Shown piece after piece: positions 23,728 through 33,996 of a DNA stretch of 64,000 nucleotides. The translations under genes were made by a program, and so were the position numbers. The stretch comes from Bacteroidales bacterium UBA1794 (GTDB taxonomy: Bacteria > Bacteroidota > Bacteroidia > Bacteroidales > Bacteroidaceae), in assembly GCA_002315435.1 (NCBI GenBank), contig DCFW01000003.1, positions 1 to 64,000 on the forward strand. The letters run 5' to 3'. Every line of letters starts with the position of its first letter. Position 1 is the stretch's first letter. The notes below the pieces were generated by a model, which was not told where the DNA came from, did not search any database, and was given only the letters and a program-made list of their open reading frames with translations.

Positions 23728-25742
23728 TTCAAATATTCTTTTACTTGTTTATAAACGTTGTCAGCGGTGAAGCCTAATTTCTCATCCAATATCTGGTATG
23801 GTGCGGAAAATCCGAAAGTTGTCATTCCGAATACTTTTCCGTTTGATCCTGCTAAACCTTCCAAGGTAACAGGAAGTCCGGCTGTCATACCAAATATTTT
23901 TGCACCAGCAGGAAGAACACTTTCTTGGTATTCTTTGCTTTGGCTGCGGAACAAACCTTCACTTGGAGCTGATACGATACGTATTTTGAGCCCATCTTTG
24001 CGTAGAAGTTCAGTTCCTGCTTCCAAAGTAGATACTTCAGAGCCTGATGCTACTAAAATCACATCTGGGTTTTCATCACTTCCAGCTACAATATATGCAC
24101 CTTTGGCCGCTTGAGAGTAATCAGTTCCTTCCGGAAGATTCTTTATTCCCTGACGAGAGAATATCAATCCTGTAGGAGAAGTTGTATTTTCCATAGCCAA
24201 ACGCCATGCAACTGTTGTTTCTTCACAGTCAGCCGGACGAAGCACTAACATACCATTGTTACCACTATGTGTCTTTATCTTTTCAAGTAAGCGCACTTGA
24301 GCCTCTTGCTCTACAGGTTCATGAGTAGGACCATCTTCACCGACACGGAATGCATCGTGAGTCCAAATGAATTTAACAGGAACTTGCATTAATGCAGCCA
24401 TGCGAAGAGCTGGTTTCATATAATCAGAGAATACAAAGAATGTACCGCAAGCTGGTATAACGCCGCCATGCAAAGCCATACCGATACAGCAGCAAGCCAT
24501 TGTTAATTCAGAAACACCTGCTTGGAAGAATGCACCACTAAAGTCTCCATTCTTAAATGCATGAGTTTTCTTTAAGAATCCATCTGTTTTATCAGAGTTA
24601 GACAAATCGGCTGAGGCACAAATCATATTAGGAACTTGTTCTGCCAATGCTCCTAACACTGTTGCTGATGCTTCACGTGTTGCCGAACCTGCCTTTTGTT
24701 GTATAGCTGCCCAATTTACTTTAGGAGCTTTGCCTATAAAGAATAATTCCAATTGTGCAGCTTTCTCAGGGTTACTCTTTGCCCATTCAGCTTTAGCTGT
24801 ATATTTCTTTGACATTATTTCTTTTAGATCCTTTGCACGATCAGCGTATAACTCTTTCACATCGTCAAAGATTACAAAAGGTTCTGTAGGATCACCTCCT
24901 AAGTTTTTGATAGTCTCTTCATAGGATGCTCCGCTCTTGCTTAATGGTTGTCCATGTGTAGAGCATTTCCCTTCGAATTTTGTGTTATCAGCTGTAACGA
25001 CACCTTTACCCATTTTGGTTTTACCAATGATTATGGTCGGACGTTTCTTTTCAGCTTTTGCTGCGGTTATGGCTAAACGAATTTGATCGGCATCGTTTCC
25101 GTCAATTGTTACAACACTCCATCCCCATGCTTCATATTTCAGTGCAACGTTCTCACTTGTAACAGCGTCACAATCTGTTGATAATTGCACATCATTTGAG
25201 TCGTAGAACATGACTAAGTTGTCTAATCCAAGATAACCTGCCAATCGACCGGCTCCTTGAGAAATCTCTTCTTGCACACCACCATCGGAAATATAGGCAT
25301 ATATAGTTTGGCTCATTATTTCTCCGAAGCGTTCCTGTAAGAATTTAGCAGCAATTGCTGCACCTACAGAATAAGTATGTCCTTGTCCTAGTGGACCTGA
25401 TGTATTTTCAATACCGCGTGTTATATCGCGTTCCGGATGTCCTGGAGTCGTAGAATTCCATTGACGGAATTGTTTTAATTCGTCCAAAGAGAATTTTCCT
25501 GTTAGTGCTAATGTTGAATAAAGCATTGGCGACATATGTCCTGGATCAAGGAAGAATCTATCGCGACCTTCCCAACTTGGGTTCTTCGGATCATATTCAA
25601 GAAATTCTGCAAATAGGACGTTTATGAAGTCTGCTCCGCCCATTGCTCCACCCGGATGACCGGATTTTGCTTTCTCAACCATTGATGCAGCTAATATTCT
25701 AATATTATTTGCTGCATGGTTCATTAAGTTAACATTATTCAT
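23724..25742 (-). CDS. tkt: Transketolase
   Basis: A 672-aa thiamine-diphosphate enzyme moving two-carbon units between sugar phosphates. The N-terminal SGHPGGAMGGADF, the PLGQGHTYSVGAAIAAKFL segment, the ThDP-site loop around SDGGVQEE and the pyrimidine-domain block WTHDAFRVGEDGPTHEPVEQ are all present. Arabinose-derived xylulose-5-phosphate is its direct substrate, which explains the operon position after araBAD and GH51. Full length. Confidence 0.96.
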   Translation of the reverse strand: MNNVNLMNHAANNIRILAASMVEKAKSGHPGGAMGGADFINVLFAEFLEYDPKNPSWEGRDRFFLDPGHMSPMLYSTLALTGKFSLDELKQFRQWNSTTPGHPERDITRGIENTSGPLGQGHTYSVGAAIAAKFLQERFGEIMSQTIYAYISDGGVQEEISQGAGRLAGYLGLDNLVMFYDSNDVQLSTDCDAVTSENVALKYEAWGWSVVTIDGNDADQIRLAITAAKAEKKRPTIIIGKTKMGKGVVTADNTKFEGKCSTHGQPLSKSGASYEETIKNLGGDPTEPFVIFDDVKELYADRAKDLKEIMSKKYTAKAEWAKSNPEKAAQLELFFIGKAPKVNWAAIQQKAGSATREASATVLGALAEQVPNMICASADLSNSDKTDGFLKKTHAFKNGDFSGAFFQAGVSELTMACCCIGMALHGGVIPACGTFFVFSDYMKPALRMAALMQVPVKFIWTHDAFRVGEDGPTHEPVEQEAQVRLLEKIKTHSGNNGMLVLRPADCEETTVAWRLAMENTTSPTGLIFSRQGIKNLPEGTDYSQAAKGAYIVAGSDENPDVILVASGSEVSTLEAGTELLRKDGLKIRIVSAPSEGLFRSQSKEYQESVLPAGAKIFGMTAGLPVTLEGLAGSNGKVFGMTTFGFSAPYQILDEKLGFTADNVYKQVKEYLK

Positions 25743-25777
25743 GACAATTATGTATTAAGTAAGTCTTTGCAAAGATA

Positions 25778-27316
25778 TTATTTAAGTTCCAAAACAACAA
25801 TTGATTTGGCTGGTACTTTTAGTTTTAACTCTCCTTTTTTAATCTTTACGTTATTGAAATCCGTTGGTTCAACGACATTTGGATGGTCAAAGTCATTAAA
25901 GTCTGTAATATTTTTTGATGTAAGTATTCTACCCGTTACTTTTTGAACATTAGCTCCTTGTAGATTTATTGTCAGGTCTTCAGAATTCTTAAGACTTACA
26001 TTTGCAAGGGATATGATAATATTACCATTCTTTTCTTTAGCAGCAGAAGTGCTTACCAAAGGTATTTTTCTATCTCCACGAACACTCATGCTATCACATG
26101 TAAGATCAAGTGGCAAATAGGTAGCATCCTGGAATCCTTTGTACATTTCAAATACATGATAGGTAGGGGTTAGTACCATCTGCTTGTCATTGGTAAGAAT
26201 CATTGACTGAAGTACATTTACTACTTGGGCAATGTTAGCCATACGTATCCGGTCAGTGTGCTTATTAAATACGTTGAGGGTAAGAGCGGCTACAAATGCA
26301 TCACGTAGTGCATTCTGTTGATATAGATGACCGCGAGTCGTTCCTTGCTCTTCATCCCACCATGTTCCCCATTCATCAACAAGTAGACCTGTCTGTTTCT
26401 TAGGATCTGTTTGATCCATTATGTCGCAATGTTTTTTAATAACATTTTCTATTTCCAGACATTTGCCCATTGTCCAATAGTAGTCATCATTATTAAACTT
26501 AGTAGCAGATCCTTTGCTTCCTGACCATCCTGTGACAGTGTAATAGTGCAATGAAATGCCATCCATGCGATGACCGACTCTATCCATTAAAGTTTTTGTC
26601 CATGTGTAGTCGTAATCGCTTGCTCCACTTGCTATTTTATATAGGTTATTGCCATCATAATTGCGGCAGTAGGTAGAATAACGACGATATAGATCAGCGT
26701 AATATTCTGGGCGCATGTTGCCACCGCATCCCCAGCTTTCATTTCCTACACCGAGGAACTTGACATGCCAAGGCTCTTGTCTTCCGTTTTGACGACGAAG
26801 TTTAGCCATGGGAGTATCACCGGCACTTGTCATGTATTCAACCCATTTGGCTAATTCCTCAACGGTGCCACTACCGACATTTCCACTGATATATGGTTCA
26901 CAGCCGAGCATTTCGCAAAGATTTAGGAACTCATGAGTTCCAAAGCTATTGTTTTCAATAGTACCACCCCAATTGTTATTTTGCATTTTGGGGCGTTGGT
27001 CGCGAGGACCAATACCATCCGTCCAATGATATTCGTCAGCAAAACAGCCACCTGGCCATCTTAGCACAGGTACATGCAAGTTCTTTAGTGCATTGAAAAC
27101 ATCTGTACGATATCCTTTGATATTGGGAATGCTTGAATTCTCTCCGACCCATAGTCCTCCATAAATACAAGTTCCGAGATGCTCGGCAAACTGTCCATAG
27201 ATCTCTTTGTAGATAATCTGTTTCCCTTCGTTTGCATGGATGTTAATCGTCGCATTCTCTTGAGCAAGCAAAGGCATGCTCAAAGCAAATAAACTGGATA
27301 TTAATATTCTTTTCAT
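25778..27316 (-). CDS. GH51 alpha-L-arabinofuranosidase
   Basis: A 512-aa exported glycosidase that releases terminal L-arabinofuranose from arabinan or arabinoxylan oligosaccharides. A short signal peptide (to about residue 18) precedes the barrel. Glu193 in GVGNESWGCGG is the acid/base, and Glu315 in LLVDEWGTWWDEE is the nucleophile. The C-terminal region is the usual beta-sandwich. It sits between GH97 and transketolase with short gaps, so it is co-expressed with arabinose catabolism and is likely periplasmic. Confidence 0.94.
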   Translation of the reverse strand: MKRILISSLFALSMPLLAQENATINIHANEGKQIIYKEIYGQFAEHLGTCIYGGLWVGENSSIPNIKGYRTDVFNALKNLHVPVLRWPGGCFADEYHWTDGIGPRDQRPKMQNNNWGGTIENNSFGTHEFLNLCEMLGCEPYISGNVGSGTVEELAKWVEYMTSAGDTPMAKLRRQNGRQEPWHVKFLGVGNESWGCGGNMRPEYYADLYRRYSTYCRNYDGNNLYKIASGASDYDYTWTKTLMDRVGHRMDGISLHYYTVTGWSGSKGSATKFNNDDYYWTMGKCLEIENVIKKHCDIMDQTDPKKQTGLLVDEWGTWWDEEQGTTRGHLYQQNALRDAFVAALTLNVFNKHTDRIRMANIAQVVNVLQSMILTNDKQMVLTPTYHVFEMYKGFQDATYLPLDLTCDSMSVRGDRKIPLVSTSAAKEKNGNIIISLANVSLKNSEDLTINLQGANVQKVTGRILTSKNITDFNDFDHPNVVEPTDFNNVKIKKGELKLKVPAKSIVVLELK

Positions 27317-27343
27317 TTGAAAAATTGTTATGTAGTTAGTGAT

Positions 27344-29296
27344 TTATTCTTTTGATACAATTACAGCTCCACCTTCATTGAGCAGGTTAAGATTGATCTC
27401 TCCTTTTTTGCTTATTTCAACTTCTTTCATTCCTATGGTACGATCTTTTAAGTCATAGTATAGGGTAACTTTTTGACCGGCCAGCATTGGTAATGATAAA
27501 GTCATTTTCTTATTTATATTTTCTCCGTTGGTAACGGCGACGTACCATGTTTGTCCATTTCTACGAGCTATTGCAACATCTTTGTTAGGAGTACCGGCTA
27601 TATATCTGGTTTCGTCCCATGTTGTAGGAACTTTGCTAAGGAAATCAAGTACATATTGTGGTTGCTCTGATAAATTGTTGGGAGCAATGGCTATATTTTG
27701 AATGGGAGATTCATACAAAACGGAAGTCGCCAATTCCAATGCGTCTGTAGTTCGACGAATATTACCGGACTTTTCTGGATATTTTGAGAAGCGTTTGTTG
27801 AAAACGACACCTCCAAAGTCCATTGCTGCTACTACATTACGAGTGAATGGTAATATAGTTGTGCAGGATGCTTCTGTGTCGGCATAATGTTGATTGAATA
27901 TAAGATTCTCACTAGCAAGTACGGCTTCGCTACTTACGTGATTAGGGTACATACGTTGCCAGCCTCTTGGAATTGTGGTTCCATGAAAGATAACCATTAG
28001 ACCATAGCGATTGGCATCCGTAAGAATGTCTTCATACAATTTCATGGTTTCTTGTTTATCTCCTCCAAAGAAGTCTATTTTAATTCCTTTTACGCCTAAA
28101 TCTTTCATCCATTGCATTTCTTTTTGACGTGCAACAGATGTATCCATTCTTCCTCTAGGTCCTTGCGGGGCATCGTTCCAATAGCCATTTGAATTATACC
28201 ATAAGAATACGTCAACACCTTTGGATTGTGCATAATGTATTAGACTTGGCATATTCTCATAACCGATTTGTTTATCCCAAAGCGCATCAATTAAAATGTA
28301 ATTGAAATGCATTTTAGCAGCAAGATCTATGAATGTGACCTGATCTTTGTAATTGCAGCTCTCATCTTGCCATAAAATCCAACTCCAAGTAGCTTTGCCC
28401 GGAACATAATTTGTTGAGGCTTTGTAATGCGGTTCCACAACATCCCATGCAACGGTACTTTCAACGATTGGTTTTAAATTTTGTCCGACAGTGATGGTAC
28501 GCCATGGCGTTTGCATGGGCAATATGCTTACTGCAGAAGTATCACACAGCCCACCGTTTTCTCCTTTTTGAGGGAATGCTATGGTGTATAACCCGTCTTT
28601 AGTACCGTCACTTAAATGTGTTCCACAATAATGACTATCTGTTCCTGTTTCAGAAACGAGTGCCCATCCGTTTGATCCGACATGGAAGAGAGCGGGGAAG
28701 GTGTATCCTTGATGAAACTTTGATGGTGTTCCGACAGGTTCTTCTCTTGTGTATTCTTCCTCATAGCTTGGTTTAGTGCGCACCCAACCTATTTGAGGAG
28801 TAGACTGTGGAGTAATAAATGTGGTTGTAAAATCAGGGAAGTGGAATCCGGTAGATTCAGATGTAACAATTATATTCTTCTTCTCAGGGGAAGTAATTTT
28901 GTATGAAAAGGCTACATCATTGTTGCTGACACGAAATATAATTTTGAGAGTATCTTTGTCTTTGGTTAGAGTTGTTGTCATTTCATTTGCAACATAATGA
29001 ACTTTACTTACTTTTGACATTGGCATTGTGTAAGTATTATCTATGTTGCTAAATGTGACATCTTCGAAATTTAAATCCTTACTGAAGTCTCCTCTGTTAG
29101 TTTGTAATCCAAGGGGAGAATCTTTAATAATTTGCTTACCATTATAGGAGATTGAATAGGATGGAGACCCTTCATTTATCTCAACTTTTACCACCAAATT
29201 CTTATCCGGTCCGGATATAACTGTTTCTTTTGCAGAAGCAACTAGTGATGATAAAAGTAGAGTTGCAATGATTAAAGTGTTTCTTTTTATTTGCAT
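27344..29296 (-). CDS. GH97 family glycoside hydrolase, probably retaining (alpha-galactosidase-like or related)
   Basis: A 650-aa exported enzyme with an N-terminal beta-sandwich, a catalytic barrel (TWSWILWQDE, YILIDALWD, KGIKIDFFGGDKQ) and a C-terminal sheet. Asp408 in KIDFFGG sits where retaining GH97 enzymes have their nucleophile, whereas inverting SusB-type enzymes use a different glutamate pair, so a retaining mechanism is suggested but not certain. In an arabinose operon a beta-L-arabinopyranosidase or alpha-galactosidase role would make sense. The frame opens at 29329; Met at 29296 begins the signal peptide (MQIKRNTLIIATLLLSSLVA). It starts just after a terminator-like hairpin. Confidence 0.88.
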   Translation of the reverse strand: MQIKRNTLIIATLLLSSLVASAKETVISGPDKNLVVKVEINEGSPSYSISYNGKQIIKDSPLGLQTNRGDFSKDLNFEDVTFSNIDNTYTMPMSKVSKVHYVANEMTTTLTKDKDTLKIIFRVSNNDVAFSYKITSPEKKNIIVTSESTGFHFPDFTTTFITPQSTPQIGWVRTKPSYEEEYTREEPVGTPSKFHQGYTFPALFHVGSNGWALVSETGTDSHYCGTHLSDGTKDGLYTIAFPQKGENGGLCDTSAVSILPMQTPWRTITVGQNLKPIVESTVAWDVVEPHYKASTNYVPGKATWSWILWQDESCNYKDQVTFIDLAAKMHFNYILIDALWDKQIGYENMPSLIHYAQSKGVDVFLWYNSNGYWNDAPQGPRGRMDTSVARQKEMQWMKDLGVKGIKIDFFGGDKQETMKLYEDILTDANRYGLMVIFHGTTIPRGWQRMYPNHVSSEAVLASENLIFNQHYADTEASCTTILPFTRNVVAAMDFGGVVFNKRFSKYPEKSGNIRRTTDALELATSVLYESPIQNIAIAPNNLSEQPQYVLDFLSKVPTTWDETRYIAGTPNKDVAIARRNGQTWYVAVTNGENINKKMTLSLPMLAGQKVTLYYDLKDRTIGMKEVEISKKGEINLNLLNEGGAVIVSKE

Positions 29297-29331
29297 GATT
29301 TTATGGTTAAGACTAAGTGAACAAAGCAAAA

Positions 29332-29374
29332 AAGATCAATTGTCCATGCAAAAACTTGCTGGACAATTGATCTT
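29332..29374 (-). terminator. Terminator-like hairpin between araB and the GH97 gene
   Basis: A 14-bp perfect stem (AAGATCAATTGTCC 29332-29345 with GGACAATTGATCTT 29361-29374) is followed on the minus strand by seven T's. The GH97 ATG is only about 35 nt past it and I see no clear promoter in between, so it probably attenuates rather than ends the transcript. Confidence 0.75.
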
Positions 29375-29383
29375 AGATATTAT

Positions 29384-31057
29384 TTAACAGAAGAGTTCTT
29401 TTTCAGTAAATTTGCCTACAAGCTGGTACTTATCGTAAATAGCCTTGTATGCTTTTGCATTATCATCAATAGGATAATATTCTTTAGCAAAGCCGGAGCT
29501 CATTGCTTTTTGAGCATCTTCTACCTTGCCGTATATCCCTGCTGCTGTTGCTGCAAACATTGCTGCACCTAGAGCACAAGCTTGGTCTGTTTTGCATACT
29601 TTTATAGGCATGTTCAAAACATCACTTAAAGTTTGCATGACAAACGGAGATTTCAATGCAATACCACCGATACCGATCACATTATCAATACGTATGCCTT
29701 CGTTGATGAAACGATCAACAATAGCTTTAGATCCGAATGCGGTAGCTTCAACCAATGCACGGAATATTTGTGGAGCGCTTGTGGCCAATGTGATGCCGGT
29801 AATAGTTCCTTTCAGCAATTGGTTTGCATCAGGCGTTCTTCTACCGTTCATCCAATCGGTTGCAACGACACAATCATCTGTGATAGGAAGCTTCTCTGCC
29901 TCTTTGGTTAGTGCTGGAATGATTCTATCAGCAGTTTCGTCAATGAGTTTTTGTTTTGTATTCTCATCCAACAAAGATGAATTGCCAATGATTTGCTTCA
30001 ATGGGAATTCAAGTATACGTTTGAACCACGCATAGATATCTCCGAATCCCGATTGACCGGCTTCTAATCCAATCATACCTGGGATAACAGAACCGTCTAC
30101 TTGTCCACATATACCTTTGATCAAGTTATCACCGATTTCATTGTAATCAGCAACCATTACATCACATGTAGAGGTACCTATTACGCGTACAAAAGTATGA
30201 GGGGTGACGCCGGCACCTACTGCACCCATATGGCAGTCAAAAGCACCACCGGCTACTACTACATCTGTTGATAAGCCTAAGCGTTTTGCCCATTCATTGC
30301 TAAGACGACCAACAGATTTGTCTGCCGTTTCTGTCTTATCAAATAGGCGTGCACGGAATCCTTTTAATAATGGATCAAGTGAACCTAGGAAATCTTCACT
30401 AGGAAGTCCTCCCCATTTCTCATGCCACATTGCTTTGTGACCGCAAGCGCAACGACTTCTTACAATGTCAGAAGATTTAGTTACACCGGTCAGTACTGCA
30501 GGTAGCCATTCACAATATTCAACAATAGAATATGCTTTAGCTGCAACAGCTTTGTCTTCACGTAAAACATGCAAAGCTTTTGCCCAGAACCATTCTGATG
30601 AATAGATACCGCCTTCATAAGCAGAGTAATCTATTGCAGATTCTTTGCAATGTTTGTTTATTTCAGCTGCTTCTTTTATGGCTGTATGATCTTTCCACAA
30701 TACGAACATGGCATTGGGGTTCTCTGCAAATTCAGGAAGAAGAGCTAAGGGGGTACCATTTTCGTCGGTGAAGGCGGGAGTGCTACCTGTTGTATCAAAA
30801 GCAATACCTACAATATTCTCAGCAGTTCCTGCAGGACTCTTTTCCAAAGCTTCTTTAACAGAAGCCTCTAGTACTTCAAGATAATCTAACGGATGTTGAC
30901 GGTATTGATTGATACCTGGATTACAATATTTTCCGGCTTTCCAGCGTGGGTAATATTTAACGGCTGTGGCAAGCTCTTCGCCCGTGGTAGCATTCACTAT
31001 CAGGGCGCGAGCAGAGTCACTTCCGTAATCTAAGCCGATTACAAATTTATCTTTCAT
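29384..31057 (-). CDS. araB: Ribulokinase
   Basis: A 557-aa FGGY kinase that phosphorylates L-ribulose. The N-terminal VIGLDYGSDSARALIV phosphate-binding loop, FDTTGSTPAF, GGAFDCHMGAVGAGVTPHTFVRVIGTSTCDVM and IGIGGIALKSPFVMQ are family landmarks. It starts 1 nt after the araA stop. A hairpin with a T-run follows it. Confidence 0.95.
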   Translation of the reverse strand: MKDKFVIGLDYGSDSARALIVNATTGEELATAVKYYPRWKAGKYCNPGINQYRQHPLDYLEVLEASVKEALEKSPAGTAENIVGIAFDTTGSTPAFTDENGTPLALLPEFAENPNAMFVLWKDHTAIKEAAEINKHCKESAIDYSAYEGGIYSSEWFWAKALHVLREDKAVAAKAYSIVEYCEWLPAVLTGVTKSSDIVRSRCACGHKAMWHEKWGGLPSEDFLGSLDPLLKGFRARLFDKTETADKSVGRLSNEWAKRLGLSTDVVVAGGAFDCHMGAVGAGVTPHTFVRVIGTSTCDVMVADYNEIGDNLIKGICGQVDGSVIPGMIGLEAGQSGFGDIYAWFKRILEFPLKQIIGNSSLLDENTKQKLIDETADRIIPALTKEAEKLPITDDCVVATDWMNGRRTPDANQLLKGTITGITLATSAPQIFRALVEATAFGSKAIVDRFINEGIRIDNVIGIGGIALKSPFVMQTLSDVLNMPIKVCKTDQACALGAAMFAATAAGIYGKVEDAQKAMSSGFAKEYYPIDDNAKAYKAIYDKYQLVGKFTEKELFC

Positions 31058-31058
31058 C

Positions 31059-32564
31059 TTATTTCAGAGCTTTGTTCAGTAAGTAATAAACGTCATTGAA
31101 GCGAAGTTCTTTCTTGATATCATTTGTTGTTGAATTCTCATCGATTTCAATCAATTCAATACCTGCTATCTCTGCAAAGTCTTCGTAATATTCCATTGTT
31201 AGGTTGAATGCGAAACTAGAGTGGTGAGTACCACCGCTTAGTATCCATCCTCCTGCACCAATTTCAAAGTTGGGGCGTGGAATCCATAATGCAGATGCAA
31301 CAGGAAGTTTTGGAAGTGGTTTCGGTTTAATGCAATCTACTGCATTTGCAATCATACGGAAACGGTTACCCATATCTACAATAGTTGCAGCAATTCCGGC
31401 ACCTGTCTTAGTGGTGAATACCAAACGAGCTGGATCATTCTTACCGCCGATACCTAGAGGATGAACTTCCATGCGAGGTTTGCCGGCAGCAATAAGCGGA
31501 CAAACTTCAAGCATGTGTGATTCAAGAATAGCAGTGCTTTCGCCATCGAAGTTTAATGTATAATCTTCAAGGAATGAGCTTCCGCCTGGTAATCCTTGAC
31601 ACATAACCCAAGTGGTACGAACCAAAGCAGCTGTCTTCCAGTCACCTTCTGCACCAAAACCATAACCTTCAGCCATCAATCTTTGTGAAGCCAATCCTGG
31701 AAGTTGATCAAAACCTGACAACTCATCGAAGTTAGTTGTGAAAGCTTTTGCACCTTTTGCCTCAAGAAATCTGCGGATAGCTATTTCTTCACGTGCAGCT
31801 TCAATTACAGCTTTACGATCTTTTCCACCGTTCTTTGCATTGTCTGCGAAGTCATATTCTTTCTCGTATTCTTTAACAAGAGTATTGATTTCGTCATCTG
31901 TTACTTTAGCCATTACAGCGCATAAGTCGGCAATAGGATATTCATCAACGTGATAACCTAAGCGCATTTCTGCTTCCACTTTGTCGCCATCGGTAACAGC
32001 CACATTATTCATTTGGTCACCGAAACGTACGATCAACATTTCTTGTGAGTCAGCCCAAGCTGCAGCTACACGCATCCATACGGCAATGTGACCTTGTGTC
32101 TTTTCCTCTTTCCAATAACCAACAACCAATTTGCGTGGACGACGCATGCGAGCATTGATAAAGCCGTATTCACGGTCACCATGTGCACTTTGGTTCAAGT
32201 TCATGAAATCCATATCCATTGTATTCCATGGAATTTCTTTGTTGAATTGAGTATGTAGATGCAACAATGGTTTACGTAACAAGGTCAAACCATGTATCCA
32301 CATTTTAGCTGGAGAGAAAGTATGCATCCAAGTGATTACACCGATACATTTGTCTTCTGAGTTAGCAGCTTTGAAAATAGATTCCACTTCTTTCGAAGAG
32401 TTTGCTGTACCTTTATATATAACCTTAACAGGAAGGTTACCGGATTGATTTAATCCAGCTACTATATCATTAGAATGACTATCAACCTGTTTTACTGCAT
32501 CGCCTCCATAAAGCAATTGAGCTCCGGTGACAAACCATACTTCATAATTATTAAATGCGTTCAT
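31059..32564 (-). CDS. araA: L-arabinose isomerase
   Basis: A 501-aa enzyme interconverting L-arabinose and L-ribulose with Mn2+. WFVTGAQLLYGG at the start, THSFSPAKMWIHGL, the HLHTQFNKEIPW block, GYGFGAEGDWKTAALVR and GGTHHSSF with metal-ligand histidines are all present. Normal length. It is followed at 1 nt by araB. Confidence 0.96.
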   Translation of the reverse strand: MNAFNNYEVWFVTGAQLLYGGDAVKQVDSHSNDIVAGLNQSGNLPVKVIYKGTANSSKEVESIFKAANSEDKCIGVITWMHTFSPAKMWIHGLTLLRKPLLHLHTQFNKEIPWNTMDMDFMNLNQSAHGDREYGFINARMRRPRKLVVGYWKEEKTQGHIAVWMRVAAAWADSQEMLIVRFGDQMNNVAVTDGDKVEAEMRLGYHVDEYPIADLCAVMAKVTDDEINTLVKEYEKEYDFADNAKNGGKDRKAVIEAAREEIAIRRFLEAKGAKAFTTNFDELSGFDQLPGLASQRLMAEGYGFGAEGDWKTAALVRTTWVMCQGLPGGSSFLEDYTLNFDGESTAILESHMLEVCPLIAAGKPRMEVHPLGIGGKNDPARLVFTTKTGAGIAATIVDMGNRFRMIANAVDCIKPKPLPKLPVASALWIPRPNFEIGAGGWILSGGTHHSSFAFNLTMEYYEDFAEIAGIELIEIDENSTTNDIKKELRFNDVYYLLNKALK

Positions 32565-32593
32565 AATATCAATGTTTTTAATTATTTAAATTC

Positions 32594-33286
32594 TTATTTC
32601 TTCTTTTGTCCGTAATAAGCATTAGGACCATGTTTGCGACTGAAATGCTTTTCAATCAAGAGCGGATTCATTGTCAGATTAGGATTTACAGAGTAAGCAA
32701 TAAATCCCATTTTGGCAACTTGTTCCATTACCACAGCGTTGTAAACAGCGTTGTCGGCATCTTTACCCCATGAGAACGGTCCGTGGTTTTTGACCAATAC
32801 TCCCGGAGTATGCATTGGATTGATTCCCTTGAAACGTTCAACAATAACATTTCCTGTTTCAAGTTCGTAAGCGCTTTTTACTTCATTTTCGGTCATATCC
32901 CTTGTACAAGGTACTTCGTTGTGAAAATAATCGGCATGCGTTGTACCTATATTAGGAATATCTTTTCCAGCTTGTGCCCATGCTGTTGCATAGGTAGAGT
33001 GAGTATGTACAATACCACCTATTTCAGGAAAAGCCTTGTAAAGTACGACATGTGTGGGGGTATCTGATGAAGGGTTAAGATCACCTTCAACCACTTTACC
33101 GTCAAGATCTACCACAACCATGTCTTCAGGCTTCATATTGTCATATGATACACCACTTGGTTTGATCACAACCAATCCGCTTTTGCGATCAATGGCTGAT
33201 ACATTTCCCCAAGTAAAAATAACTAAACCGTGTTTAACCAAGTCCAGGTTGGCTTGGCAAACCTTTTTTTTCAGTTCTTCTAACAT
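32594..33286 (-). CDS. araD: L-ribulose-5-phosphate 4-epimerase
   Basis: A 230-aa class II aldolase-like epimerase that yields D-xylulose-5-phosphate. It shows TWGNVSAIDRKSGLVVIKPSGV, SSDTPTHVVLYKAF and the zinc-binding THSTYATAWAQAG; the HADYF and KNHGPFSWG segments complete the active site. It starts 2 nt after the araR stop. Confidence 0.95.
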   Translation of the reverse strand: MLEELKKKVCQANLDLVKHGLVIFTWGNVSAIDRKSGLVVIKPSGVSYDNMKPEDMVVVDLDGKVVEGDLNPSSDTPTHVVLYKAFPEIGGIVHTHSTYATAWAQAGKDIPNIGTTHADYFHNEVPCTRDMTENEVKSAYELETGNVIVERFKGINPMHTPGVLVKNHGPFSWGKDADNAVYNAVVMEQVAKMGFIAYSVNPNLTMNPLLIEKHFSRKHGPNAYYGQKKK

Positions 33287-33288
33287 AG

Positions 33289-33963
33289 CTATAATTTGAA
33301 TTTCGGGTCCTTCTTATATATTTTAGCATTGAACTTGTATAGACATGCTCCACGCTTCGAACCGTTTTTATCAATTTTATCTGTCTTTTCTATGAAGTCC
33401 ATTTCAGCAACGCGCTTTCGGAAGTTGCGTTTATCAATGGGTTCACCATAGATGGCTTCATACAAAGTTTGTAACTGAGTAAGAGTAAACATTTCAGGCA
33501 ACAAATTGAAACCTACAGGCTCTGTTGTGGCCTTGATCTTTAGTTTATTCCGAGCTTCAGCTACCATGTTTTGGTGGTCAAAGATTAGTGATGGCAATTT
33601 GCTTATATTCACCCATGATGCATTATGTTGTGCCACTAGTTGGCGGTCATAGTCATCAATCTTTATGAGTGCATAATAAACTTGTGACAACACTCTTTCA
33701 CCCGGATCGCGGTAGACCTCACCATAGAGGCCTACCTGTTCCATAAAAACATTCTCTAAACCGGTGAGTTCCTTTAGAATTCTTTTGGCGGCATCGTTTA
33801 CACTTTCTTCTTTTTGTAAGAAGCCTCCCATTAATGACCACATTCCTTGTGCCGGTTCGAACTTACGCTTTAATAACAAAAGACTAAGTTCATCCTCGTG
33901 AAAGCCAAAAATCACACAATCTATTGCAACAAAAAAGCGGTCTTTATCACTATAGAAACTCAT
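33289..33963 (-). CDS. araR: Nudix-domain arabinose regulator AraR
   Basis: A 224-aa regulator with an N-terminal Nudix-like domain (AIDCVIFGF, KFEPAQGMWSLMGGFLQKEESVNDAAKRILKELTG) and a C-terminal winged helix (RNFRKRVAEMDFIEKTDKI). The Nudix box GGFLQKEESVNDAAKRILKELTG lacks the canonical REUXEE catalytic core, as is usual for regulators that bind a sugar rather than hydrolyse nucleotides. AraR of Bacteroides thetaiotaomicron is an established member that senses L-arabinose. It lies inside the operon it should control, and two AGTGT-N7-ACACT sites at the operon head are likely targets. Confidence 0.9.
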   Translation of the reverse strand: MSFYSDKDRFFVAIDCVIFGFHEDELSLLLLKRKFEPAQGMWSLMGGFLQKEESVNDAAKRILKELTGLENVFMEQVGLYGEVYRDPGERVLSQVYYALIKIDDYDRQLVAQHNASWVNISKLPSLIFDHQNMVAEARNKLKIKATTEPVGFNLLPEMFTLTQLQTLYEAIYGEPIDKRNFRKRVAEMDFIEKTDKIDKNGSKRGACLYKFNAKIYKKDPKFKL

Positions 33964-33996
33964 TATTAAGTATATATTTTATATTACTATTTATAA

